Shown: positions 10,705 through 21,100 of the stretch, piece after piece
Layout: each line of letters starts with the position of its first letter
Numbering within the stretch: the stretch's first letter is position 1
Assembly (NCBI GenBank): GCA_963965975.1
Contig: OZ014411.1
Coordinates: 24,721,249-24,785,248 of the forward strand
Length of the DNA: 64,000 nucleotides
Reading direction: 5' to 3'
Source of the DNA: Xestospongia bergquistia
Lineage: Eukaryota; Porifera; Demospongiae; Haplosclerida; Petrosiidae
Translations under genes and position numbers: made by a program
Notes under the pieces: model-generated
Told to the model about the DNA's origin: nothing
Databases searched by the model: none
Seen by the model: the letters and a program-made list of their open reading frames with translations, nothing else

Positions 10705-12111
10705 AGGTGACGACGAGATATAGACGGAGGATCAATCATAAACTCCCACTCTGGTGGTGGTTCTTTAGGTATTTCAGGTTCAGTCAATATGGTAATAGGT
10801 TGTTGTACTGGCTTAGGTACTGTCTTTGGTGCTACACTTTCTTGAGCTGAAAATAAAATCACAACAATGAAAAATATTGACATGTATCTGTCTTATTGTA
10901 TTTGAAGTTAATAAACTAACAACATTAAATATATATATATATTATATATAGATATTGCTAATGAATGTTACAGGAACAATATTGACCAGTTGTAAACTTA
11001 ACAATCAACAACAACAACAAAACTAAACAACAAAGGTAGTAAATCTGTCCCCAAGTCAACCATTAACACTAGGGCAGTTACTATGGTTCATGTGACTTAC
11101 CAGCTCCTTCTTGAATTTCTTTAATTTTATGTTGATAGTAAGCATGATAGGGATCACCAACATTTAAGAAGTTAAACTTAGTGTTACCAGCTTCATTGAG
11201 ACGAATACGCTCCTCAAACTCTGGACCTAGATAACAAAGATAAACAACAGATAACAACAAGTTATAGTCATTCACATTATTTGTTGTAAATAGTTATGAA
11301 TAATATAAGGCACTAATTATATTAACATAGCAATTAAATTATAATTGTGTGTTTATAACAATGAACTATGACAAGAATATTAAAAGGGGTAACGTCAATA
11401 TAAAGAAAACCCATTCACATTGCCCATGTAGTCACAATCAGGTATTCCCATAATGTCAACTCTCATATGATAACTAGGTTTAGACTTTAGAGTGTGAGCT
11501 TTTGGGGGAAGACACTTGTGTCAATGTGAGAGAGTGACATCATTGGAGTAACTTAATATAAATTGACATTTTAGAAGTTGGCGTTATGGGACTATCTATC
11601 ACAACAGACCCACATATGTCTACTTCAAATAAGATCATAGTATGCCTAAAGGAGGGCTTGTGGTATATCTGGGTTTAAACCACCTGTATGGGTCATTAAT
11701 AAATGAGCACTTGCCCTTTGTAAATTTTTCTTCACTTACAATACATGTACACAAGCAGGCAATACACTATTGTATTGTAACGTACCATTTCTCGCCACAA
11801 AGTCTGCCGTTTTATCTACAATATCTGATTACTAGTGGTCAGGAAGATAACATGAGTGAAGGCACACTGATAACAATAGCAAACAAGTACACAACATGCA
11901 CTAAAGTTCTTACTCACGCTAACTGTGGCAATTCATTCGTACAACTGATTAAAAGTACGTTAATGACTATTTCTTAAACGTGGATACTTCTCACTTCAGG
12001 AGGGGGATAAATAATACCGACCACAGCTTTAGGTGCTGGAGCTGAATCTTTCTTCTCCTCTTCCCCTTCATTATTCTGTTCTTGAGCCGGCTCAGTTACT
12101 ATCTCAGGCAT
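10705..12111 (-). CDS. SF3A1: SF3A1 (splicing factor 3A subunit 1), 5' exons only
   Basis: Four exons can be placed by frame and splice sites: 12,111-11,988, 11,824-11,786 (39 nt), 11,226-11,101 and 10,846-10,705. Donors are GTATCC, GTACGT, GTAAGT and GTAAGT; acceptors end in CAG, TAG and CAG. They encode 143 residues. Residues 1-41 end GIIYPPPEVR, residues 42-97 form the first SURP module (VDKTADFVARNG, then KFNFLNVGDPYHAYY), and exon 4 ends EPPPEWEFMIDPPSIS. All three blocks match animal SF3A1 in order. SF3A1 is a U2 snRNP (SF3a) subunit acting in the nucleus at branch-site recognition. The next exon, with the second SURP module, should follow within the intron range seen here (163-559 nt) but is not found down to position 1. 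The gene may have a very long intron carrying the minisatellite and transposon, or it is broken here. Confidence 0.9.
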
Positions 12112-13130
12112 GCTTATGACTTAGATAAAGAAACAAAGGTGAAAAATTCAGTCACCTATGTCGAAAACGTGGTCTCAACGTATTTTCGATCGAATTATGC
12201 GAAGTGGGTGTGACAACTAATGTGAAAATTCAAACCAATCTTGTATTACATACTCTTACATGTGGTAAGTTGTGGTGTTCTTTTTAATTTAATAATTTAT
12301 TATTTTTTAAAATTAGGCTCTTCAATTTGTACTGCCTACATAAGCTGTAAATAATATTTTTCTAGTGGATACAAACTCAAACATTTTGATATTCTAACGG
12401 TATGCATTGTAGCTAGTAGATTACTTGTCATGGACATTAGTTACATTGCAAATGTTGCCATAAAATAAAGTCAAGAACACTAAGTCCCTCTGGAGAACTA
12501 AACAACTGAATAGTATGTTAATATAATATATCACTGCCAGAGTGGATTGGGTGGTATTGACTCTAATAATAGAAATATAGAGTTTATTTGTACCTAATAA
12601 TACCCATTGATAACCATAATTACTTGAAAGTATTTTCATTGATTCTGAACAGATCCACACAAGATTAATTACACTTAGTATCCTGTCCAAATTGACTACA
12701 TAATACATTACATACTGACATCACAATATTGGGTATTGTATTAGTCTTCCACTAACACTTCTGCTAATTATTAATTTTTGTAGCTCTAGTCAATGTCTCA
12801 TTGTGAAGTCAGTATTTTCCAATGGATTTATAGGATAACTTTTTCTATTACAGTCTTGGTTATTACTGGTAGTACCTGAACATAGACACATTGCATAGTG
12901 AATTTTTCAACTCTCATAGCAACAATTTGACTAACTAAAAGATTTCGTCATTAATCTGAATTTAGTTGTACTCTAGCATGATAGTTTTTTTTTATATTGC
13001 AACTGTTTTTTAACTATATATAGCAAGTTAACACTATTGAAAAAATAATATAATTGTACTGAAAACTGTGGAATGTTTCACACTAAGTACTGTTTATCTC
13101 TTTTAAAATATTCATTGAGATGACCAATTA
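12112..13130. other. SF3A1 promoter side and intergenic DNA
   Basis: No gene is seen. The first 100 bp upstream of SF3A1 are less AT-rich and hold CpG-containing words such as AACGTGGTCTCAACG, as expected for a housekeeping promoter. 12,785-12,870 shares short blocks with 48,800-48,840. The remainder to the POT A stop is AT-rich and featureless. Confidence 0.5.
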
Positions 13131-14753
13131 TTAATTTATGTTGCTTATTGAGCCATAAGACAGCAAATACTCTCTTTGGTATTCTTCTTCTTGGTCCAAA
13201 TATCGCTCGTAATGATCTTCAGTTATTAAGTAGACATTAATTGTTCTCTCTCTGATACGTAATTGATATCGTTTGATAAGAATCAATAAGGTAATTAAGA
13301 CAGCAGAGAATAATGTTAGTTCAGCTATGTCAGTGTATAACTCACAACTTAGCCATTTTGTGGATGGTATGTTTTCAAATGGAATGTATATATTATATCC
13401 TATCAGAAGTCCCATTCCAATCAATGCATAATACAAACCAATTGTTAATCCTTTCATTTTTTCGGGCGTTTGAGCAACAACAAAAACCAGTAAAGACACA
13501 ACCATAATGACTGAACCTATTGCATATAGCACCTCTTGTAGAATGATCCAATGATAATTTATGGGCAAAACAAGTGTGTGATTTTTATATATACATTGCT
13601 CCAGTTCTTCTGATTTTATATGAACAGCGATGTCCAATGAGATTTGAACTATTAGGCTTAAAAAGAGCAGTAAAGATCCTGTTCCAATTGCTTTTAACAT
13701 ACTAGGTAAATATTTGTAGAAGAAAGGATTAATAATAAAATAGAACACAGGTATCAATACAGTGAAGGCTAATAGTGGTGTCACTGAAATAATCGAGTAG
13801 AGTGACAAGTAGATGTTACTTGGATTCATATAGTTATACCATTGTTTTTCTGTCTTACCAGCTGGAAGATAGTACAACATTGCACAGATAAGCAATGGAG
13901 TCAACTGCAATATAGTTTTAACATCCTCCACTTCTTCCTCTGAGAAAGGTCCACCATATTTCTCTTTACCCAGGTCAAGTCTTGAAGGGTAATCTTCTTC
14001 CCAGTAAGTCAAGGAACTACGATTTTCGGAGTATTTGTTTTTCCTGGCATAGTTAAGTACTTGAAAAATAAGTTTGATAGGATTAGTAACTCGATGTGTA
14101 GTATCTAGCCAACGTTTGACAATGTAGAAAACAATTATTGTAGTTATAGAGAATATAATGCTTATGAAAACTATGATGTATAATATATATTTTAGTAGTT
14201 GAAGACTACTTGACATGATCATGAAGCATGTCACAATACTACAAATGCAGTGGACCAAATGTGACACCCATATGTTCCATTGAATAACAGCATTGAGTTC
14301 ATTTCCTGAAGCACCGAGACATTGATCCAAAGAGAACTGTATAATATTGGCTGTGATAGCTGCATCACCAAATATGGAGACTGAGAAGCCTATATAAGCT
14401 AGCACTTCAAAGAACTTGTATGATATCAAGGCAGCAGATACACCAGCTATTATATTTCCTACTAAACATGTCCAGATACCCACTTTTATAATCTGATACC
14501 TTCCAAGCCAAGCATCAGCTATCCAACCAGCTATAGGAGAGAAGATCATAAGTATAGGCATAAGGTATATGACAAATTGAGCTTCGGACATTATTATTAT
14601 CACTGCTCCATTTCCTATTGATATCAGTAGCCTAACTAGAAGACAAAGTATGGCTCCTTTAGAGTTGATTTTTTGAGGATGATAGTTTATTTGACAGCTC
14701 ACACTGCTATTGTCCACTTCTTTGTTTTGTAGCAAAGTAACAGACTCACTCAT
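13131..14753 (-). CDS. SLC15A3/A4-like POT transporter, 540 aa (POT A)
   Basis: This single-exon frame belongs to the proton-coupled oligopeptide transporter (POT/SLC15) family of the major facilitator superfamily. Motif A is well kept (GWIADAWLGRYQII, residues 76-89). Further family signatures are NIIQFSLDQCLGASG (136-150), RSSLTYWEED, KYGGPFSEEEVEDVKTI (around 265-281) and, near the end, VVAQTPEKMKGLTIGL. SLC15A4 has the corresponding NI..FG.DQ and GGPF.EEKVEDVK motifs. About twelve hydrophobic segments are present. The N-terminus has ESVTLL (residues 3-8), an acidic dileucine motif of the type that sends SLC15A3/A4 to endolysosomes. The ExxER motif of helix 1, linked to proton coupling in classical members, is not seen. 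The protein is clearly diverged from the 562-aa paralogues downstream and is probably the founder-type copy. Substrate unknown; peptides or histidine by family. Confidence 0.85.
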   Translation of the reverse strand: MSESVTLLQNKEVDNSSVSCQINYHPQKINSKGAILCLLVRLLISIGNGAVIIIMSEAQFVIYLMPILMIFSPIAGWIADAWLGRYQIIKVGIWTCLVGNIIAGVSAALISYKFFEVLAYIGFSVSIFGDAAITANIIQFSLDQCLGASGNELNAVIQWNIWVSHLVHCICSIVTCFMIMSSSLQLLKYILYIIVFISIIFSITTIIVFYIVKRWLDTTHRVTNPIKLIFQVLNYARKNKYSENRSSLTYWEEDYPSRLDLGKEKYGGPFSEEEVEDVKTILQLTPLLICAMLYYLPAGKTEKQWYNYMNPSNIYLSLYSIISVTPLLAFTVLIPVFYFIINPFFYKYLPSMLKAIGTGSLLLFLSLIVQISLDIAVHIKSEELEQCIYKNHTLVLPINYHWIILQEVLYAIGSVIMVVSLLVFVVAQTPEKMKGLTIGLYYALIGMGLLIGYNIYIPFENIPSTKWLSCELYTDIAELTLFSAVLITLLILIKRYQLRIRERTINVYLITEDHYERYLDQEEEYQREYLLSYGSISNIN

Positions 14754-15811
14754 CTTTGATCATAAGATTCTGAAATACTGTTTAGCTTACTTTTAGGAGC
14801 AGATTCAAATTGAATGTTTACTATTTCTGAAGATAAATTATTTTGGTACCACAAGTGTGTTTTACCTCTTCTCTGCATGTTTATTTAATCTGTTATATAG
14901 ACATTAATAACATAACCACATATTAATGTATTGGACTTTGATCAACACCACAATATAATATTTATACACATAACAATGTTTACATGTACTTGTTGACAAT
15001 TTTACCACGTTATATAAGAAATAGATACTGAAATACTACTTTGATTTATAAACTGATTAACATTATAATACTACTGAAGATAACGTGTTTTTAAATCTGC
15101 AAGTATATTCATCTATTAACTGTTTATGCTAGCAAATCTGTTATATAGAAACTAATAATGTTTTGTAATTAATGGCCGCATATTAACTTACCTGACTTTG
15201 ATCAACACCACTATACAATACATACTGATTTTATTTGACTCTTTCGTTGCTGACCGTCAACACGCCAAATTAAATTGGCTGCCAATAAAACCCGCTATAA
15301 TGGTATGCATGTACTAGTCAACAATATCACTATTTCAAAAAGGAAAATGATACCTACTATGTAGACTTCAAATATAAACAAGTACATTAAAATTTTCCAA
15401 AAATTCATGAAACGTAGGATCACCTGAACAATGTAAAAATCCATACATGGTAGCCATATATAGTCTCGTAAAACATCACAATTTTATGCTGTTGTGTTCT
15501 TGTTTCAGATGTTTATACTGCCGTCCCAAAATTTAATGTTTTTTTTTAAATTTCTTTATTTGTGGCATTACAAATACAATGCACTTTCTATAATAGAAGT
15601 GCATTTAATTATTAACCCTAATTAATCATATTACACAACATGCATTTGTGGTTGGGTTATGACATTGCACATATTATCATAGTCAAACGTTGTTAAAATA
15701 ATATCAATAATTTCTCTTTTTGTAAATTAAGTAGGCACCACCTTAGGCTCTTTTGTGGTAAGTCTTAACTAACAATTATTTAATTTTTGTAGAGAACTAT
15801 TCACTAAACTG
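14754..15811. other. Divergent promoter region between POT A and COX17
   Basis: This gap separates head-to-head genes. 14,710-15,007 (start of POT A plus upstream DNA) is duplicated at 17,040-17,340. About 15,120-15,450 recurs near 54,430-54,780 and in part at 49,380-49,410, and is the upstream flank of COX17 in each unit. A polypyrimidine tract ending TTTTTGTAG at about 15,792 is a likely acceptor for a COX17 5'UTR intron; the same acceptor is kept in the two pseudogene copies. Confidence 0.55.
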
Positions 15812-16012
15812 ATGTCAGCTACAACAGGTGCTAATCCTCTTGCTCCTTCTGAAGACATAGGAGAAGAGAAACCAAAGTTACGTCCTTGTTGTGCTTGTCC
15901 TGAAACTAAAAAAGTACGAGATGAATGTATTATAGAAAGAGGAGAAGCCAATTGTACTGACCTAATTGAAGCTCATAAAGACTGTATGAGAAAACTTGGT
16001 TTTAAAGTATAG
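15812..16012 (+). CDS. COX17: COX17 copper chaperone, 66 aa
   Basis: COX17 delivers Cu(I) to Sco1/Cox11 for cytochrome c oxidase assembly and acts in the cytosol and mitochondrial intermembrane space. The copper-binding CC pair is at residues 26-27 within [11 protein letters not shown]. The twin CX9C pairs are complete (Cys29-Cys39 and Cys48-Cys58). The C-terminal [15 protein letters not shown] is close to the animal consensus, and length is normal (about 63-69 aa). The coding region is one exon, starting 21 nt after a strong acceptor (TTTTTGTAG), so a 5'UTR intron is likely. It is the only intact copy in the window; copies at 28,610 and 55,714 are broken. Its neighbours are unrelated in function. 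Confidence 0.95.
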   Translation: MSATTGANPLAPSEDIGEEKPKLRPCCACPETKKVRDECIIERGEANCTDLIEAHKDCMRKLGFKV

Positions 16013-16314
16013 GTTTTCTTATCATATTAATTTATTTATAATTCATAAATATACTAACTACTAAGTATGAAATTTGTATAATGACAATAGTACATGTGAC
16101 TTTCATTATATTTGTTAATACTGTATAGTTGATTATAAGCAAGTTATTAACAACAAACAATACTGACAGTAAACATATGCGTATTGTATTTATGTATGGG
16201 TATAACTCTTAATTTTAGTAAATATAAATTAAGAAAATCAAACCCAAAAATAAATATTGAATTAATTATTACATTTGATTAAACATTGAACCAGAGCCAA
16301 AGTCTACTTAATCT

Positions 16315-16640
16315 TTAAACACCAAACCCTCTGTGATTAGAGTTAGAACATGTAAAATGACGATAGGAAGATTTACAACATTCACTAAAACTCCTCTGCC
16401 ATCCTTGACGATTTAAATTAGAATAGACAATTGAACCATCTCCATTACCATATTTGGAATTTGTTGTTATATTGGGCTCTATAAAAAATCAAAACTTAAA
16501 TCAGAGTAATACAATTAAAACTAACCTGAATTTGTGTAACCAAGTTGTTTGCATACAACAAAAGCATCTATTTTATTACAACCAGTACCACATATAGTAC
16601 CCCAAACACCATTAACACAAATCACAGTAAAAATTGATTG
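16315..16640 (-). CDS. SRCR-domain exons, unit 1 (partial gene)
   Basis: Two exons together encode one scavenger receptor cysteine-rich domain. The 5' exon (about 16,640-16,526) reads VICVNGVWGTICGTGCNKID then VVCKQLGYTNS and ends at a GTTAGT donor. The 3' exon (16,478-16,315) follows a TTTTTTATAG acceptor and reads GDGSIVYSNL, GWQRSFSECC, HFTCSNSNHRGFGV and stop. The order VCxNGxWGT, C(K/R)QLGY, then CxxSxxxC and NCSHxEDVGV-type end is that of an SRCR domain. SRCR proteins are secreted or surface receptors, abundant in sponges. Unit 2 has about 1 kb more here, including a second SRCR exon and a donor in place of this stop, so unit 1 is probably deleted and the stop secondary. The acceptor of the first exon is not resolved, and the upstream exons are unclear. 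Confidence 0.65.
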
Positions 16641-17740
16641 GTGGATTTAGCTAACACATGGTTTATACAAGCTGCATGTGCAGAAAATAAATTTAATATT
16701 ATTTTGATCATTAATGTACTATGGTGATATAACTTGCATAAGCAGTAGTGTATTAGTAATGAAAACAGTATTATGTTTACTTTTTGACAAAAATAAGTTT
16801 GCAATTGCAACCTATATAACCATATATTGGTTAAATCAACCAATTAATTTTTACAGTGATATATACTTTAGCTCTGTCTTCTAAACACTATACAATCATT
16901 GACAAGATGTATTTAACCATCAACACAACAATTTCCAACAATTAAATAAAATTAACTTTAACCAACACAATTATGAAAGCATATCTTTAGAGCTTTGGTT
17001 TTACAAACTCTCAAGTAGTTATATGTGTGTTTAATGTAATTGTCCACTTCTTTGTTTTGTAGCAAAGTAACAGACTCACTCATCTTTGATCATAAGATTC
17101 TGAAATACTGTTTAGCTTAACTTTTAAGAGCAGATTCAAATTGAATGTTTACTATTTCTGAAGATAAATTATTTTGGTACCTACAAGTGTGTTTTACCTC
17201 TTCTCTGCATGTTTATTTAATCTGTTATATAGATATTAATAACATAACCACATATTAATGTATTGGACTTTGATCAACACCGCAATACAATATTTATACA
17301 CATAACAATGTTTGCGTGTACTTGTTGACAATTTTACCACCATAACAATGTTTGCATCACAGTAAATCACAGTAAAAATTGATTAGTTGATTTAACTAAC
17401 ACATCATTTATACAAGCTGCATGTGCAAAAAAATAACATAATACTATTTATTACTAATGTATTATGAAATTGATGATTATGTAACTTACATAAGCAGTAG
17501 TGCATTAGTAATGAAAATAGTATTGTGTTTACTTTTTGACAAAAATAAGTTTGCAATTGCAACCTATATAACCCAAATAATAGTTAAATCAACCAAATAA
17601 TTTTTACAGTGATATACCTCAACTCATTTTTCTTAACTAATACAATCATTGACAAGACGGACTCCACCATCAACACAGCACTTTCCAACAGGAAAATAAA
17701 ACTAACTTTGACCAACACAATTATGAAAGCATATCTTTGT
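16621..17740. repeat. Local direct repeat pair with a foreign insert
   Basis: 16,621-17,010 and 17,364-17,740 are two copies of the same roughly 380-bp SRCR-gene intron/exon sequence (shared ACAAGCTGCATGTGCA, AAAAATAAGTTTGCAATTGC and CAATCATTGACAAGA blocks). Between them lies a 300-bp copy of the POT A 5' end. Both copies contain a minus-strand CCVDGG..LVND cysteine-bearing stretch that could be another exon of the SRCR gene. Confidence 0.7.
17040..17340 (-). pseudogene. Duplicated 5' end and promoter of POT A
   Basis: This 300-bp segment matches 14,710-15,007 almost base for base, including the first 14-15 codons of POT A (MSESVTLLQNKEVD on the minus strand) and about 255 bp upstream. The codons run out into unrelated SRCR-intron sequence, so no transporter can be made. 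It is a misplaced promoter plus start codon pointing into the SRCR remnant. Confidence 0.85.
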
Positions 17741-18102
17741 AACTTAATTAAGTATATAATCAATCATATATGTTTAGTGATCATCTTACCGTAACATCTT
17801 ATAGCATATGGAGTTGTACAACTAGTAGTACATCTACTACTACTACTGATTAAAGAGAATCCCTACAAAACCTTAGTCTATGTAAACATGTGTTTTTGTT
17901 TATTATACTTTCATTGTGTTTATTATTGATTAATTGCAATTAACATATTTTACAAAAAATTGTAGTTAACAAAACAATAGATATACAAAAGAAGACAAAC
18001 AATTAATCTTTTTACATAAAGTTTCTATATTTGTATAATAAAATTGTATGCAATTATATGTGTATTTAATGTGGTATTTTGGAGGCAAAAAGTACATAGT
18101 TG
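17741..18102. other. SRCR-gene 5' exon remnant and POT B 3' flank
   Basis: At 17,790-17,850 (-) a possible exon reads CTTSCTTPYAIRCYG and ends at a GTAAGATG donor; the same stretch occurs in units 2 and 4. From about 17,880 the sequence is the 3' flank shared by all POT copies (TATACAAAAGRAGACAAACA, then the AATGTGGTATTTTGGA block just before the stop). Confidence 0.45.
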
Positions 18103-19791
18103 TTAATACATTTCAATATATTCTACTTCTTTTATCTCTTCTTTTCTATTTAATGTCCTTTCCCAGTACTCCTCTATAATGACACGCTCATTAATTGTTG
18201 ATGATTCATCTCTTTGTCTTTGTCTATACTGCCATGACACAAAACAATATAGTAGAAATGAAAGTAATACTATTAAACTCTTAATAGTGTAATACAACCA
18301 GTTGTGACCAAAATCACTATTTAAGGCAATATCTAATGATACAAATTTTATACTCAATAGACTATATAATATTCCAATTAATAGACCTTGCATATGATAA
18401 GGTGCCTGTGCAATGATGAATTCAAAAATAGTTAAGAACAAAAAAACAGATATTCCATTAAGGATTTGGGGCAGAATTAACAAATCGTATGGTAATGGCT
18501 GTTCTATTTCCAAAAATACACAGAATATGACCTGCAATAGTGAAGAAATACTGGATAAAAAGAGACTTAGACCAACACGCTTCAACATTTTTGGTAACTT
18601 GTGAGAACAAAATGGAAAAATTACAAATTGAAGACACAGTATACCAACGACAATAATTAAAACACTTATTGAGGTAGGGAAAACTAACACTATGCTTTCC
18701 ATTAAATTAAAAGTGACTTTAGTATCATTTGTATCAATTGTCATATTGAATACTTTAATATACTCATGAGCTATTCCTGCTGTAGACTCATTGAAGTGAT
18801 AGCCAACTAAAGACAACAAGATAAGTAAAATGTTTTTAAAACTCCTCACATCTTCCACTTGATCAGTTGTAAATGGTCCTCCATATCTCTCTTTAGCTCG
18901 GTCTAACATTCCTGGAGGAGCTTCTCCATAAGTGAAAGCACTACGTTGTAAAGGTCTCTTGTATTTAATAGCATATTTGAAGATGTTATAAATCTGTTTA
19001 GCAGGATTAACTGTAGGTGGTGGCTCAATTACAATATGTCGTTTTATATAACAAAGCATAAGAAAAACAGCTACAGTTGTTAATGTTGCAAAGATGTATA
19101 GAACTAATGTTATTATTGTTATATGGACTGACTGTCCTAAAGTTATCATCATTATTAAAAATATAATACTAAAAAATGATGGTAGAAAAATTGTAAGTTT
19201 CTGCCAATAAATATAATGTCTTAATTGAATTGATGAAGCAAACAGTAATTGGTCAGTACCAAGTTGAATAATGTTTGATTGAAACAAAGCCAATCCAAAG
19301 TAAACAGGCAAACTAAAAACATAGCGTGATATAAGAAGTGTGATATCACTATTACTATGATTATAAAAGTTAACAAGAAGTCTGATAAAAGTAACTATTG
19401 CAGCACCAATTGGTATAATAATAGTTCCAACAAGCACTACTCGATATCGAATGAACGTATCACCAAGAAGAGCCAGAAATGGATAGAGAAATAAATAACA
19501 AGATCTTAGTGTATTTCTAATATCTTTATCCACATTATGAAGAGTATTAAACTTCGTGGTGATAGTCATGGATATAGGTATGAACATCAAAAAACTAAGT
19601 GTTAATATCAAATAACTACCTTTAGAAAGAGTAAAAGTCTTGTCACAGTAATTCCTGAATCTTTGCATTCTCGTTGGTCTACGAGCTGAACTGATCTCTA
19701 GTGATAAATTGCTTTCAGTGTCATCTTCACAAGATGAGAAATTTGAAGGTCTACGACCAGGCATAAGTGGTGAAGAATTTGCCATCTTCAA
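18103..19791 (-). CDS. SLC15-like POT transporter, 562 aa (POT B)
   Basis: This intronless frame belongs to the POT/SLC15 family. The N-terminal 50 residues are hydrophilic and Ser/Arg-rich (cytosolic tail). Family marks are NIIQLGTDQLLFASS (173-187), RSAFTYGEAPPGMLDR (283-298), YGGPFTTDQVEDVRSF (303-318), and IIAQAPYHMQGLLIGILYS in the C-terminal half. About twelve hydrophobic segments follow. Motif A is degenerate (LALLGDTFIRYRVVLVG, 106-122), keeping only the Asp and the Arg pair. No ExxER motif is seen in helix 1. The C-terminal tail is charged (NRKEEIKEVEYIEMY). It differs from D/G and F at scattered residues, so it is an older copy of the same subfamily. The start could be M1 or M3. It pairs with COX17 and SRCR in unit 1. 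Substrate unknown. Confidence 0.85.
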   Translation of the reverse strand: MKMANSSPLMPGRRPSNFSSCEDDTESNLSLEISSARRPTRMQRFRNYCDKTFTLSKGSYLILTLSFLMFIPISMTITTKFNTLHNVDKDIRNTLRSCYLFLYPFLALLGDTFIRYRVVLVGTIIIPIGAAIVTFIRLLVNFYNHSNSDITLLISRYVFSLPVYFGLALFQSNIIQLGTDQLLFASSIQLRHYIYWQKLTIFLPSFFSIIFLIMMITLGQSVHITIITLVLYIFATLTTVAVFLMLCYIKRHIVIEPPPTVNPAKQIYNIFKYAIKYKRPLQRSAFTYGEAPPGMLDRAKERYGGPFTTDQVEDVRSFKNILLILLSLVGYHFNESTAGIAHEYIKVFNMTIDTNDTKVTFNLMESIVLVFPTSISVLIIVVGILCLQFVIFPFCSHKLPKMLKRVGLSLFLSSISSLLQVIFCVFLEIEQPLPYDLLILPQILNGISVFLFLTIFEFIIAQAPYHMQGLLIGILYSLLSIKFVSLDIALNSDFGHNWLYYTIKSLIVLLSFLLYCFVSWQYRQRQRDESSTINERVIIEEYWERTLNRKEEIKEVEYIEMY

Positions 19792-19856
19792 TAATCAATT
19801 TTGGGTGAGCCCAACACTCGTCGGGGAATATCAAAAACGTGTACTGAACTAGATCA

Positions 19857-20593
19857 TGGGCTGGACTGTCATGGCAAATTTGGACCTAGGTCCAATTTAT
19901 GCAGGTTAAATTTGGACCTAGGACCAAATTTTGCTGCCTAATTTGGACCTATACTGCAAAATTTGTTCCTAGAGTCACTTGTAGTATACTCTGTATTAAT
20001 TTTAATAACAGCAACACATTGTTTTGCTTCCTTTTTTACCGCTGGCAGGGGAATGGGTTAATTGTCTTATTTTCAAGACAGTGACAAGGTGGTGCCTTAA
20101 TTGATGTTGATGTCTTTGATCATATATATAACACTATTATAAATTATGGTACTAATATGAAATTTTAAAAAATATTACAAACTTGTCCTGGTTTCTTCTT
20201 ATAGTACACTTTTCCTCCTCTCAATGCTAGTTTGCCAGCCTTTTTCCAAATGCTTCTCTTCCTGTTAGCAGGACAATCTAAGGCATAAGTTCCATTTATA
20301 TTAGTTTATTGCTTCATCAGTTAGGTTCACATCTCTCTGCTATGACATTGCTTTTTTGACGCTTTGAAAACTTCCCCAAGTGATTAAAGCTCTCCATTTA
20401 AGTACACACAGCCTAAGAAGTGATAAAAGGATTGGTATAGGACAAATTCCATTTCTCTTTGCCAAATTATTACAGTCTCACACCCTTGGGTCCAAATATT
20501 GCAAAACGGAATTAATTTTGCAGCCTTTTCGTTGCAAAATTTGGATCTAGGTCCAAATTTTGCACCCGAACCAAATTTTTCGTGGGCTGGACT
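19857..20593. mobile_element. Nonautonomous transposon, 715 bp, with 11-bp target duplication
   Basis: The element spans 19,868-20,582 and is flanked by TGGGCTGGACT at 19,857-19,867 and 20,583-20,593. Units 2 and 4 have the uninterrupted site (33,238-33,248 and 60,341-60,351), so this is a clean insertion specific to unit 1. Both ends carry several copies of a self-complementary word, AAATTTGGACCTAGGTCC and variants, in both orientations, next to GCAAAATTTGG. The extreme ends are only loosely inverted. No coding capacity is seen. An 11-bp duplication is long for hAT (8 bp) and is in the range of Mutator-like elements, so that class is possible. Confidence 0.75.
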
Positions 20594-21100
20594 ATCAACT
20601 ACAAAGAAATCACACAATGAAAGTTATTATTTCTACAGATTATTGCTATCTATGTTGCAAACACGTGGTCACGGCTAACACCAAATCTTACTGAAGTACA
20701 CAAGGAGTACCTAAAGTAGTTATAATATAACTTACTGTTGTCATAGTTTATAAGCTCTTGTTATTTTAATCAACAAACATGAAACATCTTATGATGGTTA
20801 ATAATCAATAAACATATCAATAAATTATATGAACAGTTTAGAGAAATATATTAGCATAATTTAAAAACATCTTTTAAGAACAATGACATTTTATTTAGGT
20901 GTGGTTTCCGTAATCATGAGACCAGTCCAGACTCCAGTCCGTGGTCCACAGTTTACTATGTATTCTTTGACATTTCACATGTTGTCATATTAATGACAAT
21001 TGGACAATCACTTTCATAAGCAATTATCAGATCATTGACCTATTTACAGTGACAGACAGAAGAGTTATAGGTATTTTAGAAGAAACAAGGTACATAGCTG
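20594..21100. promoter_or_regulatory. POT B upstream region with CACGTGGTCA motif
   Basis: After the transposon the shared POT upstream region resumes. It holds CACGTGGTCA at 20,662-20,671, also kept upstream of POT D (33,316) and G (60,419). The same word appears in the hairpin upstream of the UBL gene. The core CACGTG is an E-box. The rest of the stretch is AT-rich without genes. Function is inference from position and conservation only. Confidence 0.35.

Noticed and set aside
11642-11977. Plus-strand 111-codon open frame
   Set aside because: It lies antisense to SF3A1 exon 2 and its introns; the minus-strand exon with matching splice sites explains the sequence better.
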